Positions 36,320-47,614 of a DNA stretch of 64,000 nucleotides are shown here, one piece after another. The DNA lies in contig CM070905.1 of NCBI GenBank assembly GCA_036417435.1, forward strand, positions 25,397,592-25,461,591, written 5' to 3'. The stretch's first letter is position 1, and the number at the start of each line of letters is the position of its first letter. The position numbers and the translations under genes are program-made. This DNA comes from Inia geoffrensis (lineage: Eukaryota; Chordata; Mammalia; Artiodactyla; Iniidae). Under the pieces are notes generated by a model. That model did not search any database, had not been told where the DNA came from, and saw nothing but the letters and a program-made list of their open reading frames with translations.

Positions 36320-36570
36320 ATGATGATGATAGTTTTCACATATTGCACACCTGTTGCGTGCCAGTCACATACTAAGTGCTTCACCTGCATCGTCTCATGC
36401 AGCCCTTGTAATAGCCCAGGAAGGTTGGGGTTATGATGTTCTCTTGACAGTTGACAAAACAGGTTTTTGGAGAGTAACTTGCCCAGATTACACAGGGAAC
36501 TGGCAGAGCCAGAAAGCAGACGCCAGTCCCTGAATCCCAAGCTCATAATCTTCCCCAGAACAATATTCAA
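36320..36570 (+). mobile_element. MIR SINE
   Basis: ATTGCACACCTGTTGCGTGCCAG, CTAAGTGCTTCACCTGCATCG, ATAGCCCAGGAAGGTTGGG, ACTTGCCCAGATTACACAGG and GCAGAGCCAGAAAGCAG follow the MIR consensus in order over nearly its full length. Confidence 0.88.
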
Positions 36571-37184
36571 CAGAGCCAATCTTTTCAAATGAAATCTTCA
36601 TTGGATAGGTCATTTTTACTACAAAAGCACGTTGGAGTGCTTGACATGCCTAGTAACAAAAATACAGTTTTTTCCATGCATTTCATATTGAACAGAAAAT
36701 ATCCAATCATTTCAAGTTTTTTTCTGGACAAAATGCTGCTTAGTTCTGTTTTTCAGGGTGCCCAGTTTCAGTACAAAGGGTGATCATTCAAATTTCTACT
36801 TGTTGAAATTAATAAACGACATAGCCTCGCATGGTTACTCAAGGGTGTTCTTTGTTACATAGACCACAGTACCAGGGCAATTATTTGAGATAATCCAATA
36901 TGCAATTGAATCAGTTCTTTGTTGAAAGAGTTGAAGTAATTCAACTGCAAGCCTAGCCCAAGATCAGAAATCAGATTAGTAAAACAAGTTGCAAGAGTGG
37001 TTTCTAACATCACACTGGTAACATTGTAAAAGGGACTGATTTGGTCCCTTCATTTGTGAACATAAAAGATGAGAGCTGATATAAGTGAAGTTCATAATGC
37101 TATGAAGCTGAATGTGGATTTGCTTGGAATCGTTAGTGGGTGCCTCTTTCATGCTCTACTGTAATTTATTGATTGCACACTCAT

Positions 37185-37660
37185 TATCAAGCAGTCTTCG
37201 GTGCCGTGCCCACAAAGATAATAAATGTACTCTGCCTTTATTAAGGAGACCACGGTCTTGTGAGGAAGGCAGAGGGTCCACCCAGTATTGAGCACGTAAT
37301 AGGCTCTCAATAAATATCTGTCGAATGAATGTTTTGATCAGGAATGGGGATGTATAGTACAAGTGTACACAGAGCAGTGAGTGCCATGATAAAGAAGGAC
37401 AGGACACGAAGAGGCACTTGGGTCCCTGCTCCAGATTTAGAAGATAAGGATCCTTATAGGTGTGCCTTTAAGACACATCTTGAAGGAATTATATAGAGAA
37501 GAAAGGTTAGGATAAAGGAGGAAGTGAACTTATAGAAAATAACATGTGAAACAGGATCGTGAGAAAGTGCATGGTGAATTTAAAGAACTGGATTTTAGGT
37601 ATACTTAGCTTTGTGTTAGTAGAGGAGAGCAAGGATTAGAAAAGGTGACTCCAGAAAAGC
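37185..37660 (-). mobile_element. LINE L2 fragment(s), probable
   Basis: GGAGACCACGGTCTTGTGAGG and the part after 37330 (GAGCAGTGAGTGCCATGATAAAG, AGACACATCTTGAAGG) read as antisense L2. The stretch at 37285-37345 (AATAGGCTCTCAATAAATATC, GAATGAATG) instead looks like an L2 3' end in sense orientation inserted within it. Heavily decayed. Confidence 0.5.
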
Positions 37661-37744
37661 CAAACATGCTCACTGAGAAGTTCTTATGCTCTCATATAGA
37701 CCCTGGATCTCAAACACAGCACTGCCATAAAACAATAAAGGAAA

Positions 37745-37985
37745 TAATAGTTAATATTTATGTAATGCTTACTATTTACTGAATGTTTTCTGTATGCTGA
37801 TTCATTTAATCCTCATATCCCTCTGAGATGGAAATTACAATTAGCCCATTTTAAAAATGAGCCAAGTGAGGAACAGATCAAGTACCTCACCTGAGATCAT
37901 CTATCTAATAAGTGCCAGAGCTGGGGTTTGAGTGCGATGATCTGGCCCCCAAACCCACATTTCTAGTATATTATGCTTTTATATA
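37745..37985 (+). mobile_element. MIR SINE
   Basis: AGTTAATATTTATGTAATGC, CTGATTCATTTAATCCTCAT, CCCATTTTAAAAATGAGCC and GTGCCAGAGCTGGGGTTTGAG follow the MIR consensus. Confidence 0.87.
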
Positions 37986-38584
37986 GTACGTATACTTTAG
38001 TATATTGCCTCTTGGTGCAATGCCAAATTTAGTGTAGCTTGCTATTAATAATTATATTGAAGTATCCAAGTTGGAAAATTATGTTTGTGATAATACAGCT
38101 CTCATTAGCTTGCTTTCCAGTATACCTTCTTGAGTTGGAGAAAAGAGATATAGAAACAGCTACCACACTAAGAATTATATATAACTCAGAGTACATTCAT
38201 GAGAATGTGTTATACAAGTGCCATTCTCCTAGCCTGGGTATCATTATGGTAAAAAAGATTGGGATGCTGTTGTAGGAGATAAGGAGCCATTCAGTGAGGA
38301 ATATGACAACATTGGGGAATTTAGTTAGACAAAAGTAAATAATACTTTATTCATGGAGTATATGACATCAGAATTTTGAAATGGTATGTAAATGTCAGGA
38401 CTTGTTGATGATGTTAATGTGAAATTCATAACTGATGTGTATTTTTCCATCCAGTAATCTCTTACCCATTGAATTTCCATAATCCTTTGTCTAGATATTA
38501 CTTAAAGAATGTTTAATATCCTGTCTATTACTCTACATTGGTATGTACTGAGAATACACATGGGGTGAATAATCATCATCATCA

Positions 38585-38720
38585 TCATAATATTTAATTA
38601 CCACTGGCATTGTTCTTTGCAACTATTTGTTTAATTTTCATAGCAACTCTATGAGTGTTATTATTACTCCCATTTTACAGATGAGGAATCTGAGGATTTA
38701 AAAGTTAACCTGCTCACGTT
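38585..38720 (+). mobile_element. MIR fragment
   Basis: TTTGTTTAATTTTCATAGCAAC, then CTCCCATTTTACAGATGAGG and AATCTGAGGATTTAAAAG, is the central and core part of a MIR. The 3' part is missing. Confidence 0.8.
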
Positions 38721-40330
38721 CACTTGGAGTTAGAAAAGGTTTTGATCCGTTATAGCACGTGGGTTTCCACTTGAATATCTAAGGAGTAGTTAAGATAGTG
38801 GTTGATTGGAGAGCTCCTATTTTTTTCTCTAATTCCCTATTTCTTTCTTGATTTATATATAAAGTCATTTCCCATGTGAACTAATAATAATAATTTAAAT
38901 GCATATAGATCTTTTGAGACTTAAAAATATGTTCATCTTTATTATTTAAGTTCCTATGTGACAAGTGAAGAAAAGAGAGTACATAAGTTGTGAAAATAAA
39001 TGCAGAAGCAAAGTAAGCATGAATGTACAGCTCTTGACTCTCAAAACAGTGCTCTCTCCTCCATGCTGTGCCATCTCTTGTGTCCTTAGCAGTTTTTTGC
39101 AGATACCAGGCATCTCATCAGAGACTTCACACTGCATTCAAATTTTAGGAAGATTCCAAAGAGGAATGTTTTAGACTTTTGTGATTATTGGTTTTAGTTT
39201 AAAACTCCCCAGGTAGAATAAGGAACTCATTATAAGATGGAAATATATAGAGTTGACATGTTTAACTATTAGTAGTATATATTTTGGGGGAGTAAAATAT
39301 AGAAAAGAGATAGCAAGAAGGGGACAGTTTCTAGTATAGTATAGAAATTAAATCCGATATACGGTGAGGAGAAATTCAGGGAAGGGAACCTGCAGAGAGA
39401 AGACTGGCACAAAGAAAAGGGATTGATGTCAGGCGAATTTGTCCAGATAGTAAAGAGTAAGGCAAGAAGATGAAGGTGTGGGCTGTGGGCAGCCTCCAAA
39501 GGCTAGTAGAGAAAAGGAAATTCTATATAGAAAGTGAGGCTATAGATGGAACAAGAAAACATTGTGGGTAGCGATCCCTTTCTAAGAACCTGTGATTATG
39601 TAAAAGTTAATGAGAGAGAAAGTAAAAGTGAGTGGAAGCTATTAAGAGAAAAAGATGAAAGCTTCTGGGAGAAATGGAAGGTTAGAAAAGATGACGTTTC
39701 TTGCATCCTGCTGCCCCGCCAGTATTGCCCTATCACAGTGAATTGAGGGAACTTTTATGATCTGAGCGGAGTTGGGACTTCCCAGCGACCACTGCCCCAC
39801 CAACTGAGGGGATCCTAAACGTAGCCCACGTAGATAGACTCTTGGGCAGAGGTAGCAAAAGCAGAGGCTTAGAAGAGACATTGAATACGGCAATTGCTTC
39901 AGAGTGGAGTTCAAGTCAGAATAAAGTAAAACTCTAGGGAATCTGGCTGCGACGTTCTCCTGCCACATTTTGAATTGCTGTTCATAGTTCATATTGTACA
40001 ATAGCTGTTATGCTTCAAGGCGTTTACACTCTTCTCTATTAACTGCCATTCTCTGTAGCCACTATTGGCTGTCCAGCCTATCAACTTTTATTTACGTTAC
40101 GTTTGTCGTCTAACTTGCATTCTCATCATTTACTTTCTAATGTGAGTAATGAAGCACGTCTTCTTCTTGAAAGTATGTCTGGGCTTCTTTTCATGTCAGA
40201 GATATTATGCTACCAAGAATGACCTTGTATGGATTACTAGCTTCATGTCTCTTACTATGCACAATATTTTTTTATCTACCATTTTTTTCTTAGAGAGAAA
40301 TAAGCCCAGTGGTCTATCTCACTGAAAAGT
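38721..40330. other. Sequence just upstream of the GRM8 exon
   Basis: I see no confidently named repeat here. A purine-rich stretch at 39280-39680 could be a decayed antisense L2, but I cannot establish it. Opposing open frames around 39546-40001 have no recognised domains. Confidence 0.35.
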
Positions 40331-40356
40331 TAACATTGTTTCCTAAACATTTATAG
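40331..40356 (+). promoter_or_regulatory. GRM8: 3' splice site of GRM8 exon
   Basis: The intron ends in TTTATAG at 40350-40356, immediately before the exon. The pyrimidine tract is short and interrupted (TTGTTTCCT followed by AAACAT). A TTAAC at about 40330-40335 lies a suitable distance upstream to act as a branch point. This start is chosen because the two following bases complete a glycine codon and the next codons match mGluR8 without a gap. The site looks moderate rather than strong. Confidence 0.75.
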
Positions 40357-40493
40357 GTAGTGCTGGGACACCGGTCACTTTTAATGAAAATGGAGACGCT
40401 CCTGGTCGTTATGATATCTTCCAGTATCAAATAACCAACAAAAGTACAGAATACAAAGTCATTGGGCACTGGACCAATCAGCTTCATCTAAAA
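40357..40493 (+). CDS. GRM8: Metabotropic glutamate receptor 8, one internal coding exon (end of ligand-binding domain)
   Basis: GRM8 encodes mGluR8, a presynaptic class C G-protein-coupled receptor of group III that senses glutamate and couples to Gi/o to lower cAMP and transmitter release. The exon is 137 bp: the last two bases of a split glycine codon followed by 45 intact codons and no stop. The translation begins (G)[19 protein letters not shown] and later contains [11 protein letters not shown] and ends HWTNQLHLK. This is the final part of the Venus-flytrap ligand-binding domain, just before the cysteine-rich domain. [12 protein letters not shown] is shared by group III receptors, but the combination of [13 protein letters not shown] with GHWTNQ fits mGluR8 better than mGluR4, 6 or 7. 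An N-linked glycosylation sequon, N-K-S, is visible. The incoming intron is phase 1 and the outgoing one phase 0. The reading frame is intact, so this is a functional exon rather than a retrocopy. Confidence 0.93.
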
Positions 40494-40499
40494 GCAAGT
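40494..40499 (+). promoter_or_regulatory. GRM8: Non-canonical GC 5' splice site (GCAAGT) of GRM8 exon
   Basis: The exon must end after the AAA lysine codon at 40491-40493 to join the conserved next residues of mGluR8 (V-E-D, starting GTG). The bases that follow are GCAAGT, which is the consensus of GC-AG introns. The nearest GT, at 40498, would add four bases and shift the frame. The last exon base is A rather than the preferred G, so pairing with U1 snRNA is not optimal. Confidence 0.75.
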
Positions 40500-41024
40500 A
40501 TCAATATAAACTTATACTTTATGTATACTGTTCTCAAGGAGAGACGCTTTACTTATAAGTGTATAATATAACATTTGTTAGAATTGATCTTCTTGTAAAT
40601 AAATTTTCAGAAAATGTATGATTTGATCCTTCTTCAACTTTAAAATGTTATGAGAAGTCTTAAATGTCTGTAGAGATATTTACTCTCTGCAGGGATTTAA
40701 TGAAAGATCTCATTTTCTTTTAAGTGACTAAATATACATTTAGGGAAACTTTATACTTTTCTGAAAGGCTCAGTTGTTCAAACCTTTGTACAGTGTGTGC
40801 GTATGTGTGTGTTTTGGGGGGAGGGGTGACAAACTGTGCCATGAATGACAAAGTTGGTGCTTAATAAGTGTGCTTCACCTTTGCCCCATCATAAGTTGCG
40901 ATCTTGCAGCTATGTCTGCTGGATGGAAGTCAATCATGATCTGTACTTACATTACCTCTTTGAATCACAACATCAGAGAAAGTTAATGTACCCCAAAGAG
41001 ATGTTCAGTTTTTTAACAGCCCTT

Positions 41025-41535
41025 AGGGCTGCCAGCTGTCCCTGTCCCCCTGGAGAGCCATGAAGGCCCAAGGCCCACAGATTTTGCAGTTCCTACAAGT
41101 GGCCACATGAGGAGAACTTGGAGAGCCCAACTGGAAGCAAGGTCACAGGGCAGTGAGGTCGCAGGGCCTGGGGCTGGTGCCAAAGGCAGTTGGTCATCTG
41201 CCTGCCCAGTGTCATGCTGTGTCCGCCACCCAGGGCTCTGTCTCCTCCTGCTGGGACCAGGTGGGGCTGGCACGTGGGATAACGGCAGTAGGAGAAGCTC
41301 TGTCAGATGAGTCTAGCTGGCAGGCAGCCCTCCAGAGGAGCTATCCGAGGGAAGGGGTCTTTGGGGACACTGCGGGGGGTGCTGTCTGTTACCAGCACCC
41401 ACTAATCATAAGGGGCTCCAGAGCACGAAGCCCGTCCTGAACTTGATGGATAGGGAGGCCCGGGAAGTCATAGGGCATAGGGCAGGCAGTGGCTGCGTAA
41501 GGAGGGCACAGGAGTGGTTGGAGAAGCATCTGCTT
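41025..41535. other. Unassigned GC-rich block close to the GRM8 exon
   Basis: About 500 bases of clearly higher GC sit in AT-rich intron, starting about 530 bases after the exon. Overlapping open frames of up to 95 codons exist on both strands (41013-41273 minus; 41107-41310 and 41153-41440 plus), which is what GC-rich DNA gives by chance. I recognise neither a protein nor a repeat. It has few CpG dinucleotides for its GC content and no poly(A) end. It could be a decayed retrocopy, an old LTR or a conserved regulatory block. Confidence 0.4.
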
Positions 41536-41539
41536 ACCA

Positions 41540-43080
41540 CGGGGTAAGGAATCATTTCAAAATTTAACAGCCTGTGGTGCCATACCTATGCACGCCGGCT
41601 CCTCTGGTCTAGACAAACAAGGAGTGTGCTCTGTGGTCGCAGCTAAGGATCAGAGTTCCTTCATACATGAACATTAATGTTCATAATACATTCTCTCATA
41701 CATCTGTAACATTGGACTGTTTACAGGAACTGAGTGGCCGAGGAATTACTACAGCAGCAGTGTTTCCCCTGTAGGCAGTGAGGTGCTTTAAAAATGTGTC
41801 TAATAAACCAGAAACATACTCTTCTACTGTTACATTGTTCTAATGTGTATTTCACTCTTTCCTCTAGTAAAAGTACCTCCTCTTCTTGATTCTCAAAGCT
41901 ACCATAACACTGTGAGGGCTGAGTTCATTTCTTAAATGAATAATTAATTTCATTTCCTAGCTACAGCTTATCCTAGCTGGAAGGTAAACTCTTATGACAT
42001 ACATGTGGGTGGGGAGAGAGATTATTCTTGCCTGTGTGTGTTTTACACGTGTGTATGTGCTTTCTTGTGTTTGAACCCATTAAAAAGACATCAATTTGGT
42101 GTTTTTAATACATTTTTCACCTCTGTATGTCCAAATATAGCCCCTGACGTGCTATGTTTATGCAGCACCAGTCACCATAGTTCTCAGAAAAGCAGATAAT
42201 GAGAAATAAGAAAACTAGGATATTTATGATTTATTGTCTCCGTAATGACTTCCTGATAATTATCACAGTTCTGCTTTCAATAATGCACAAAGACAGCTCA
42301 TATTTGCAACTATGGTTGTACTTCGTAAGACCACATATCTACACCTTACTACATGGAGCAGCCTGATGAAACCTTATCCCTTGTCCTGCAACCCAAACTT
42401 ATGGAAACGAAGCTTTGATAACTCTGTGGGTTATTGATGCCTATCTGAAAATCAATCGCTTCTTGGCAAAAGCCCTTTTGACAGTGGACCTCTGTGAAAT
42501 AAAATAATTAAACACAACAAAGAAAATTTGATATGGGTTAAAATAGGGAAGCTACTTTTTATCTGACTTTTATGAATGCCAATGCTTACTATATTCTTAT
42601 GATTAAGGATTTAAATAACAAAGTTCAATGGTTGAAAAATATGTGCACTAATATATAACATGAAGCTACCTAAAATAATTATATACACAAGCACACGTAC
42701 ACACATCCCTCTCTCTATATATATATTTATTATAAAACTGTGTGTTGAATCTCAAGCTGCTCTTTTATGTACACTTACGGTGCATGAAAAGTTTTATGTT
42801 TATTATTGTGTTATTGCTCATAAAATATATCAAAACGATTTGTAAGAATTATTTCTCATGCATGATTATGATCGTTTATAACTACATAGCCATGCTAGCT
42901 TTACTGAAGCAGAATCAACTCTCAGAAGAGAGTGAATTAGTTTGTGAAGAGAGGTCATACGTCAAGGGTTGAATTCTGAATTTTATCAGGACAAAGAAAA
43001 TGTTTCTCCTTGGGAACAGGATGAGTCATCTGTTTGAAGGTGGAGTAGGGGTTCCTTGCAAAGTGACAGATTTACTGAAG
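41540..43080. other. Intronic sequence without recognised features
   Basis: The sequence is AT-rich. A short TCTCTATATATAT tract lies at about 42710-42730. No exon or named repeat is seen. Confidence 0.4.
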
Positions 43081-43084
43081 TTCT

Positions 43085-43262
43085 GCTTAGATCTCAGGCA
43101 AGGCACCAAACAAATGCTTTGCCCCAGTTTTGTCGTCTATAAAGTAGAAACATTAATAGCACCTACCTTAGATGGTTGTAATAAGAATTAAATGAAATAA
43201 TACAGTAAAGCCCTTAGTCCAGGGCCTGGCCCACATGACATCCATAAACATTACCTATTATT
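43085..43262 (-). mobile_element. MIR SINE, antisense
   Basis: CCAGTTTTGTCGTCTATAAAG, CACCTACCTTAGATGGTTG, ATTAAATGAAATAATACAG and CCAGGGCCTGGCCCACATG follow the reverse complement of MIR in order. Confidence 0.85.
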
Positions 43263-43569
43263 AATCCAGTGTCTCATGATTCTGTGTGGTCAGTGGGAGA
43301 TCTGAGAATGAGTGTGGTGAGTAGAGAAGTGAAGGTTCTGTCAGAAGAGGCACTTGAGTTTGCTTTATCAAGTTCAGAATACGTTCACTTAAAATGGGGA
43401 CCATTTGTCCCTATAGCCCATTGCCTGCCTTTAATATTGGCCTTAATACTTTAGCAAATCTATCTGCACTTACAAAGTAAACTTTATTTAATATAAGTAT
43501 GTAATTTCTTTTCCTATGGTAGCCTGTGGCTAGATATTGTCACCTAGGTAGTTATTTTTGAATGGATTG

Positions 43570-43720
43570 GATAAATTCATTCTGTGCACATACTGTATGC
43601 TAAGTGTTGGGATTAGAGTGAAAACGTGAACTCTGCTCTCAGGGCGCTCGCAGACTGGAAGGATAGATGGACACTCAAACCAACAATTCTAGTGCAGTGG
43701 GGCAGGCCACAGATGAAGGT
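43570..43720 (-). mobile_element. Possible L2 fragment, antisense
   Basis: CATACTGTATGCTAAGTGTTGGG, then ACTCTGCTCTCAGGGCGCTCG, resembles the L2 antisense segment '...CATGGAGCTTACAGTCT...'. It is short and decayed. Confidence 0.45.
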
Positions 43721-44754
43721 ATGTCCTTGATTTTGCACCTGCAGCCCAGAGACAGGCCCCGAATTTGGCCTGACTGCTGGCGGGGGTTGTGATGATGGCA
43801 GCGGAGGGCACTTTTCCCCATGTACTCCATCCTTTCTTATTCTCTTAAGCCAGATTTGCAATAGATTTCACACTCTCAATGGTAAGCATTTATCAGCCAG
43901 TTATTGGATTGAATTTGGCTTATTTTCAGAGCCAGTTTTTCTGACTGAATTCAGCCATAGGATAAGTTTGTGCACAGAGGGTGCATGATTATGCATATAT
44001 GAGTGCAATAAATTTGCCCAGAATATATCTTAGTGGAGTGAAAGAAATTGTAAAAGTAGGTTATTCTTTTTTTTTTTTTCCTGGAAAATCATGAAGTGTT
44101 TTATTTCCTCAAAAGCATTGTCTTCATTGTTCTAAATATTTTTTTTCTTTTTTATGGCACTAACATATGTTCTTAACTTAGCAACTGCAATGAGTTAGTA
44201 TAACTGTTTATTTTGATTTCGGTTTTTTATTCAGTAATCTCAGTCCACGCATGCATGGCATATTGTCTACCTGAGAGTGAATTTGAACAATTAGGCTCCT
44301 CCGTTTTGGGAGGCTTAATCTCTCAAGAGGCAGGTGGTCCTTATTAGTGATCACAAAACGTACTGTAACCTAGAGGTTCAGAGAAAACAGCGGAGCATGA
44401 ACTGCAAAAAGAACAGCCATATGCTACTTCGAGTCCGCAGGGAGAAGGTGTATGGAGGCTACCGGATGGGCCTAAAATAACTGAGGGCTCACTTTTCTGT
44501 ACTTCCAACCAGAGCTACTCTTTCTAGATTACTGTAAGATGAGGCATAGATTTTGCTTGCTTTGTTTTATTCTTTTTTTATTCAAATAAATAATTTGAAG
44601 ATAAATAAAGAGAGTAAAGGATAATGACTTCATAAGAATGTTTCATTGTTAGCAGCATGGGGTCAATTGGAAAGGGTGATTTGAAGGAGAAGGGCTTCAT
44701 TTAATTTTGTGTGGGGCCACTCCATAGATGAAAGTAACTCTTGACCAGGTACTG

Positions 44755-45075
44755 AATTCTGACCCTCAGTTTTCTCATCTGTTAAGTGGGATAATAAATA
44801 GGCTTATTATAAAGATCAAATGCATTGGTATTCCAATGCATAGTGGTCAAACACAAGACCTCAGAGTCAGAAATAAGATTTTTGTGTTCCAACCTTCCAT
44901 TCCAGAGCCTTGGGCACGTTATTTTACCTAATTTAGTCTCAGATTCTTCATCTGCATGAAACAATCATAACTACTTCATAGAGTTATTGAGATAATTAAA
45001 GGAAATTGCATATCAAAGATCCGAGAACACTGTCTGCTACATATTCAGTGTTACACGAATATGGCAATAAAAATT
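44755..45075 (-). mobile_element. MIR-related SINE sequence, antisense, probably two pieces
   Basis: GACCCTCAGTTTTCTCATCTG...GATAATAAATAGG at the left and AGATTCTTCATCTGCATG, then CATAGAGTTATTGAGATAATTAAAGG and GAACACTGTCTGCTACATA at the right, are both reverse-MIR text. They are joined around a small hairpin (44820-44841). Confidence 0.65.
44820..44841. repeat. Perfect hairpin (9-bp arms, 4-nt loop)
   Basis: ATGCATTGG pairs with CCAATGCAT across TATT. It lies at the junction between two MIR-like pieces and probably records a local inverted duplication. Confidence 0.7.
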
Positions 45076-46259
45076 TTGTTTTGTTTTGCCAGGAAAACCA
45101 GCCTATTGCAGAGGACCTATCATGGGTATTGCAATCTGAAATTCCATCTATGAAAAGTCTTTTCTGCCTCTACTTGATGCTCTGAGTAGGGAGTAACTGT
45201 AAAAAGAGTTACACTACGATAACTCGTCTGTGCCTATATAATAAACCCCAAATGTTTATTTTGGTATGAAAAAAAAGTGGGCTTCATGAGTCAGTGCTTT
45301 GGGGACAGCCAGAAACTCAAGCAAGCTTTCTGATTTAGTGCATTAAATCCGTCTTTTCTATGTACCTCTAGTGTAGTATTTATAACATGATATTTTAATT
45401 GAATATATGTCTTTGCCTGCCAATGGTCAGGCAAATACATGCTATACCAGGGGTTCCTCAACCTGCTTGAAATACAGAAAGTTTCTGAGTCCCCTCATTT
45501 GCCTCATGGTTATATTGCTTTGGATAAACATCAAAAGTTTTTAACCAAAGCCACTAGATTCCCTAATGTCACAGAGGAACAGCTTTTCTACGATGAAGGG
45601 TATTGAAATAGCCTTGAAGTAAAGGATGGAGTGAATGGAGTGGAAACAATGTTCGAGGGGACGCTTGACCCTTTATTTGCCTGGACTCTTAGGAGCCATG
45701 TGTTTCCTCTTTGCCTGTTTCCCCAGAGTTGCCTGCATTTGCAAATGCTCTTTCATATGATAGTCAGTGCATGTAAAAGGTCATTCACCCTATGAGACAA
45801 GCAATATATAAAGCTTTTCCCATCCTACAAAGTATGAATGTGAAGTCAATTCTCCGAGACCCTTTACTACATTCCAATAGGACTTTAAATGCCACTCTAT
45901 TTCCTGCCTTTATATTCTATTCAGACAAGGCCTTTTTTTGCTTCCTTTCCTTGTAACAAGATGATTAGTTGTCAAAACTATATTTTTTTTCACTAGATGC
46001 AAATTTATTCTTTTCAAAATAAGTCATTTTGGGGTCAGTAATTAATTTTTGTTTATGAGAAAATAAGCATTTGGTAAATTCATCTTTTTGACACATCAAG
46101 CAAAGCCAAGGTAATTAAAGTTTAACTACGTTCTTGCTAGTACAGAGTAGGGGCTCAGTAAGGACTTGTTGAATGTGTCATGAACGATATGCTGATATTT
46201 TCTAAATACTGACTTAATATGGAGCACTGATCCAAGATTATTGATTAGGAAGTTGACTT

Positions 46260-46470
46260 GTGCACAGATTATTTATTCAGTGACTGCTCCCTGCTAGGCA
46301 GGACGCTAAGCCATTGAGGAGTACAAGGTTCAATAAAATAAACTCCCAGATAGCAAAGGATTTACTCCATTAAAGGTAACTGTACACTTGAATAATTATA
46401 ATAAAAGCATACTTAGAAGGTACAGATTAAAGAACAAACTATGAATTAAAATATGTAATTACCTCCAACT
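46260..46470 (-). mobile_element. Possible L2 fragment, antisense
   Basis: TTTATTCAGTGACTGCTCCCTGC, then GGACGCTAAGCCATTGAGGAG and ACAAGGTTCAATAAAATAAAC, resembles the L2 antisense segment that starts TTTATTGAGCACCTACTATG. Only the first half is convincing. Confidence 0.45.
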
Positions 46471-46565
46471 AGAGGGACTGGATAAAGTTTGTTGAATTCA
46501 AACTGGATCTTCAATTACTTTGGTGGCTAGAAATCATTGGAAGAGTGTGTAGGCCATGGCAAAAG

Positions 46566-46612
46566 CATCCATCCATCCATCCATCCTTCCATCCATTTAT
46601 CTATCTATTCAT
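46566..46612. repeat. (CATC)n/(TATC)n microsatellite
   Basis: About five CATC units, a CCTTCCATCC interruption and then TTATCTATCTATTC. Confidence 0.88.
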
Positions 46613-47410
46613 TCCAGAATAAAGTGCCTCCAATGTGCCATTGCTCTACACAGTGCTGGAATGATTTAGAGGTGTTACAGATTCAATCCCCATCCCTGAG
46701 TTGGGAGTGCACATCTATTGGATGTGCAGGCATATCCCGCCTACAGAGTGTAAGTTGTAAGTTCATTGATGGAGATGAGGAATGTTGACTAGGTTTTCAT
46801 AGGGAGGTGGAAAGGGGCACAGTTTGTTTAGGGAATTGAGTGTGATCCTGAGCTGCCAGTACAGAGGACTTGCTGAGCAGAGCATATCATGCAGAATGAA
46901 GAAAGATGGCTTAAAGCTAAATTTTATAGAGTTTCAAAAACTATTAGAACACAAGTTGATATTCTTTAATCTACAGTGAGCTTTTCGATAGATAGAGACA
47001 TTCTCAGCTTTACACTTCGGGGAAACATCTTGGGCAGCTAAGTGTAGATTGGCTGGAGAAGAGGTCGTTCCATTATTTAGCAGAGGCCATAATTAAGAAT
47101 TAATTTCTTTCTTATTTTACCTAATTGTTTGGCAGGTTCTTTCTGTCCATCTACTTGGTTTGTGTTTTGTTCTACAAAATATTTAAAAGGACTTAGTAAG
47201 ATACACTTATCATAGTAGGAAAAATAAACAAACAGTAAATTAGGAAGAAAGGATCAAGGGAGTTGATAAATTTTAGTTAGTAGTCGAGTTTGATTTTCTT
47301 GTCAATAATTATGGCCAATAGATTTATCTAGCTGTTCAGCAGAGTCAGAAATAATCATGCTGCTATTTTAAGAACATACAAAATTATGCCATATAAAATG
47401 ATTTAATCTG

Positions 47411-47614
47411 GGCTTCCCTGGTGGCGTCGTGGTTGCGAGTCCACCTGCCGATGCAGGGGACACGGGTTCATGCCCCGGTCCGGGAGGATCCCACATGCCA
47501 CGGAGCGGCTGGGCCCGTGAGCTATGGCCACAGAGCCTGCGCATCCGGAGCCTGTGCTCCGCAACGGGAGAGGCCACAGCGGTGAGAGGCCCGTGTACCG
47601 CCAAAAAAAAAAAA
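47411..47614 (+). mobile_element. Cetacean tRNA-derived SINE (CHR type), full length
   Basis: This is a complete copy, flanked by a perfect 11-bp target duplication GATTTAATCTG (47400-47410 and 47615-47625), with a 12-base A-tail. It shows few differences from the other young copies in the window, apart from a GTCGTGGTTGCG variant near the head. Confidence 0.94.

Larger units (their letters stand above)
1..40356 (+). other. GRM8: GRM8 intron upstream of the exon (partial)
   Basis: This stretch ends at the AG acceptor at 40355-40356 and runs off the left edge of the window. It contains no second exon that I can recognise: no other segment encodes mGluR8-like ligand-domain sequence joined to plausible splice sites. 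It is AT-rich and filled with transposon remnants, listed separately. It is assigned to GRM8 only because it abuts the exon; the left part could in principle belong to an unrelated or nested transcript. Very long introns are usual for GRM8 in mammals. Confidence 0.8.

Noticed and set aside
40498..40503. GT at 40498 as an alternative splice donor for the GRM8 exon
   Set aside because: It would add four bases and shift the reading frame relative to the conserved VED residues of the next exon, while GCAAGT at the expected position fits a GC-AG intron.
41153..41440. 95-codon plus-strand frame in the GC-rich block as a gene or retrocopy
   Set aside because: I do not recognise the peptide, both strands are open in parallel, and there is no poly(A) end or flanking duplication. 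Kept only as an unassigned block.
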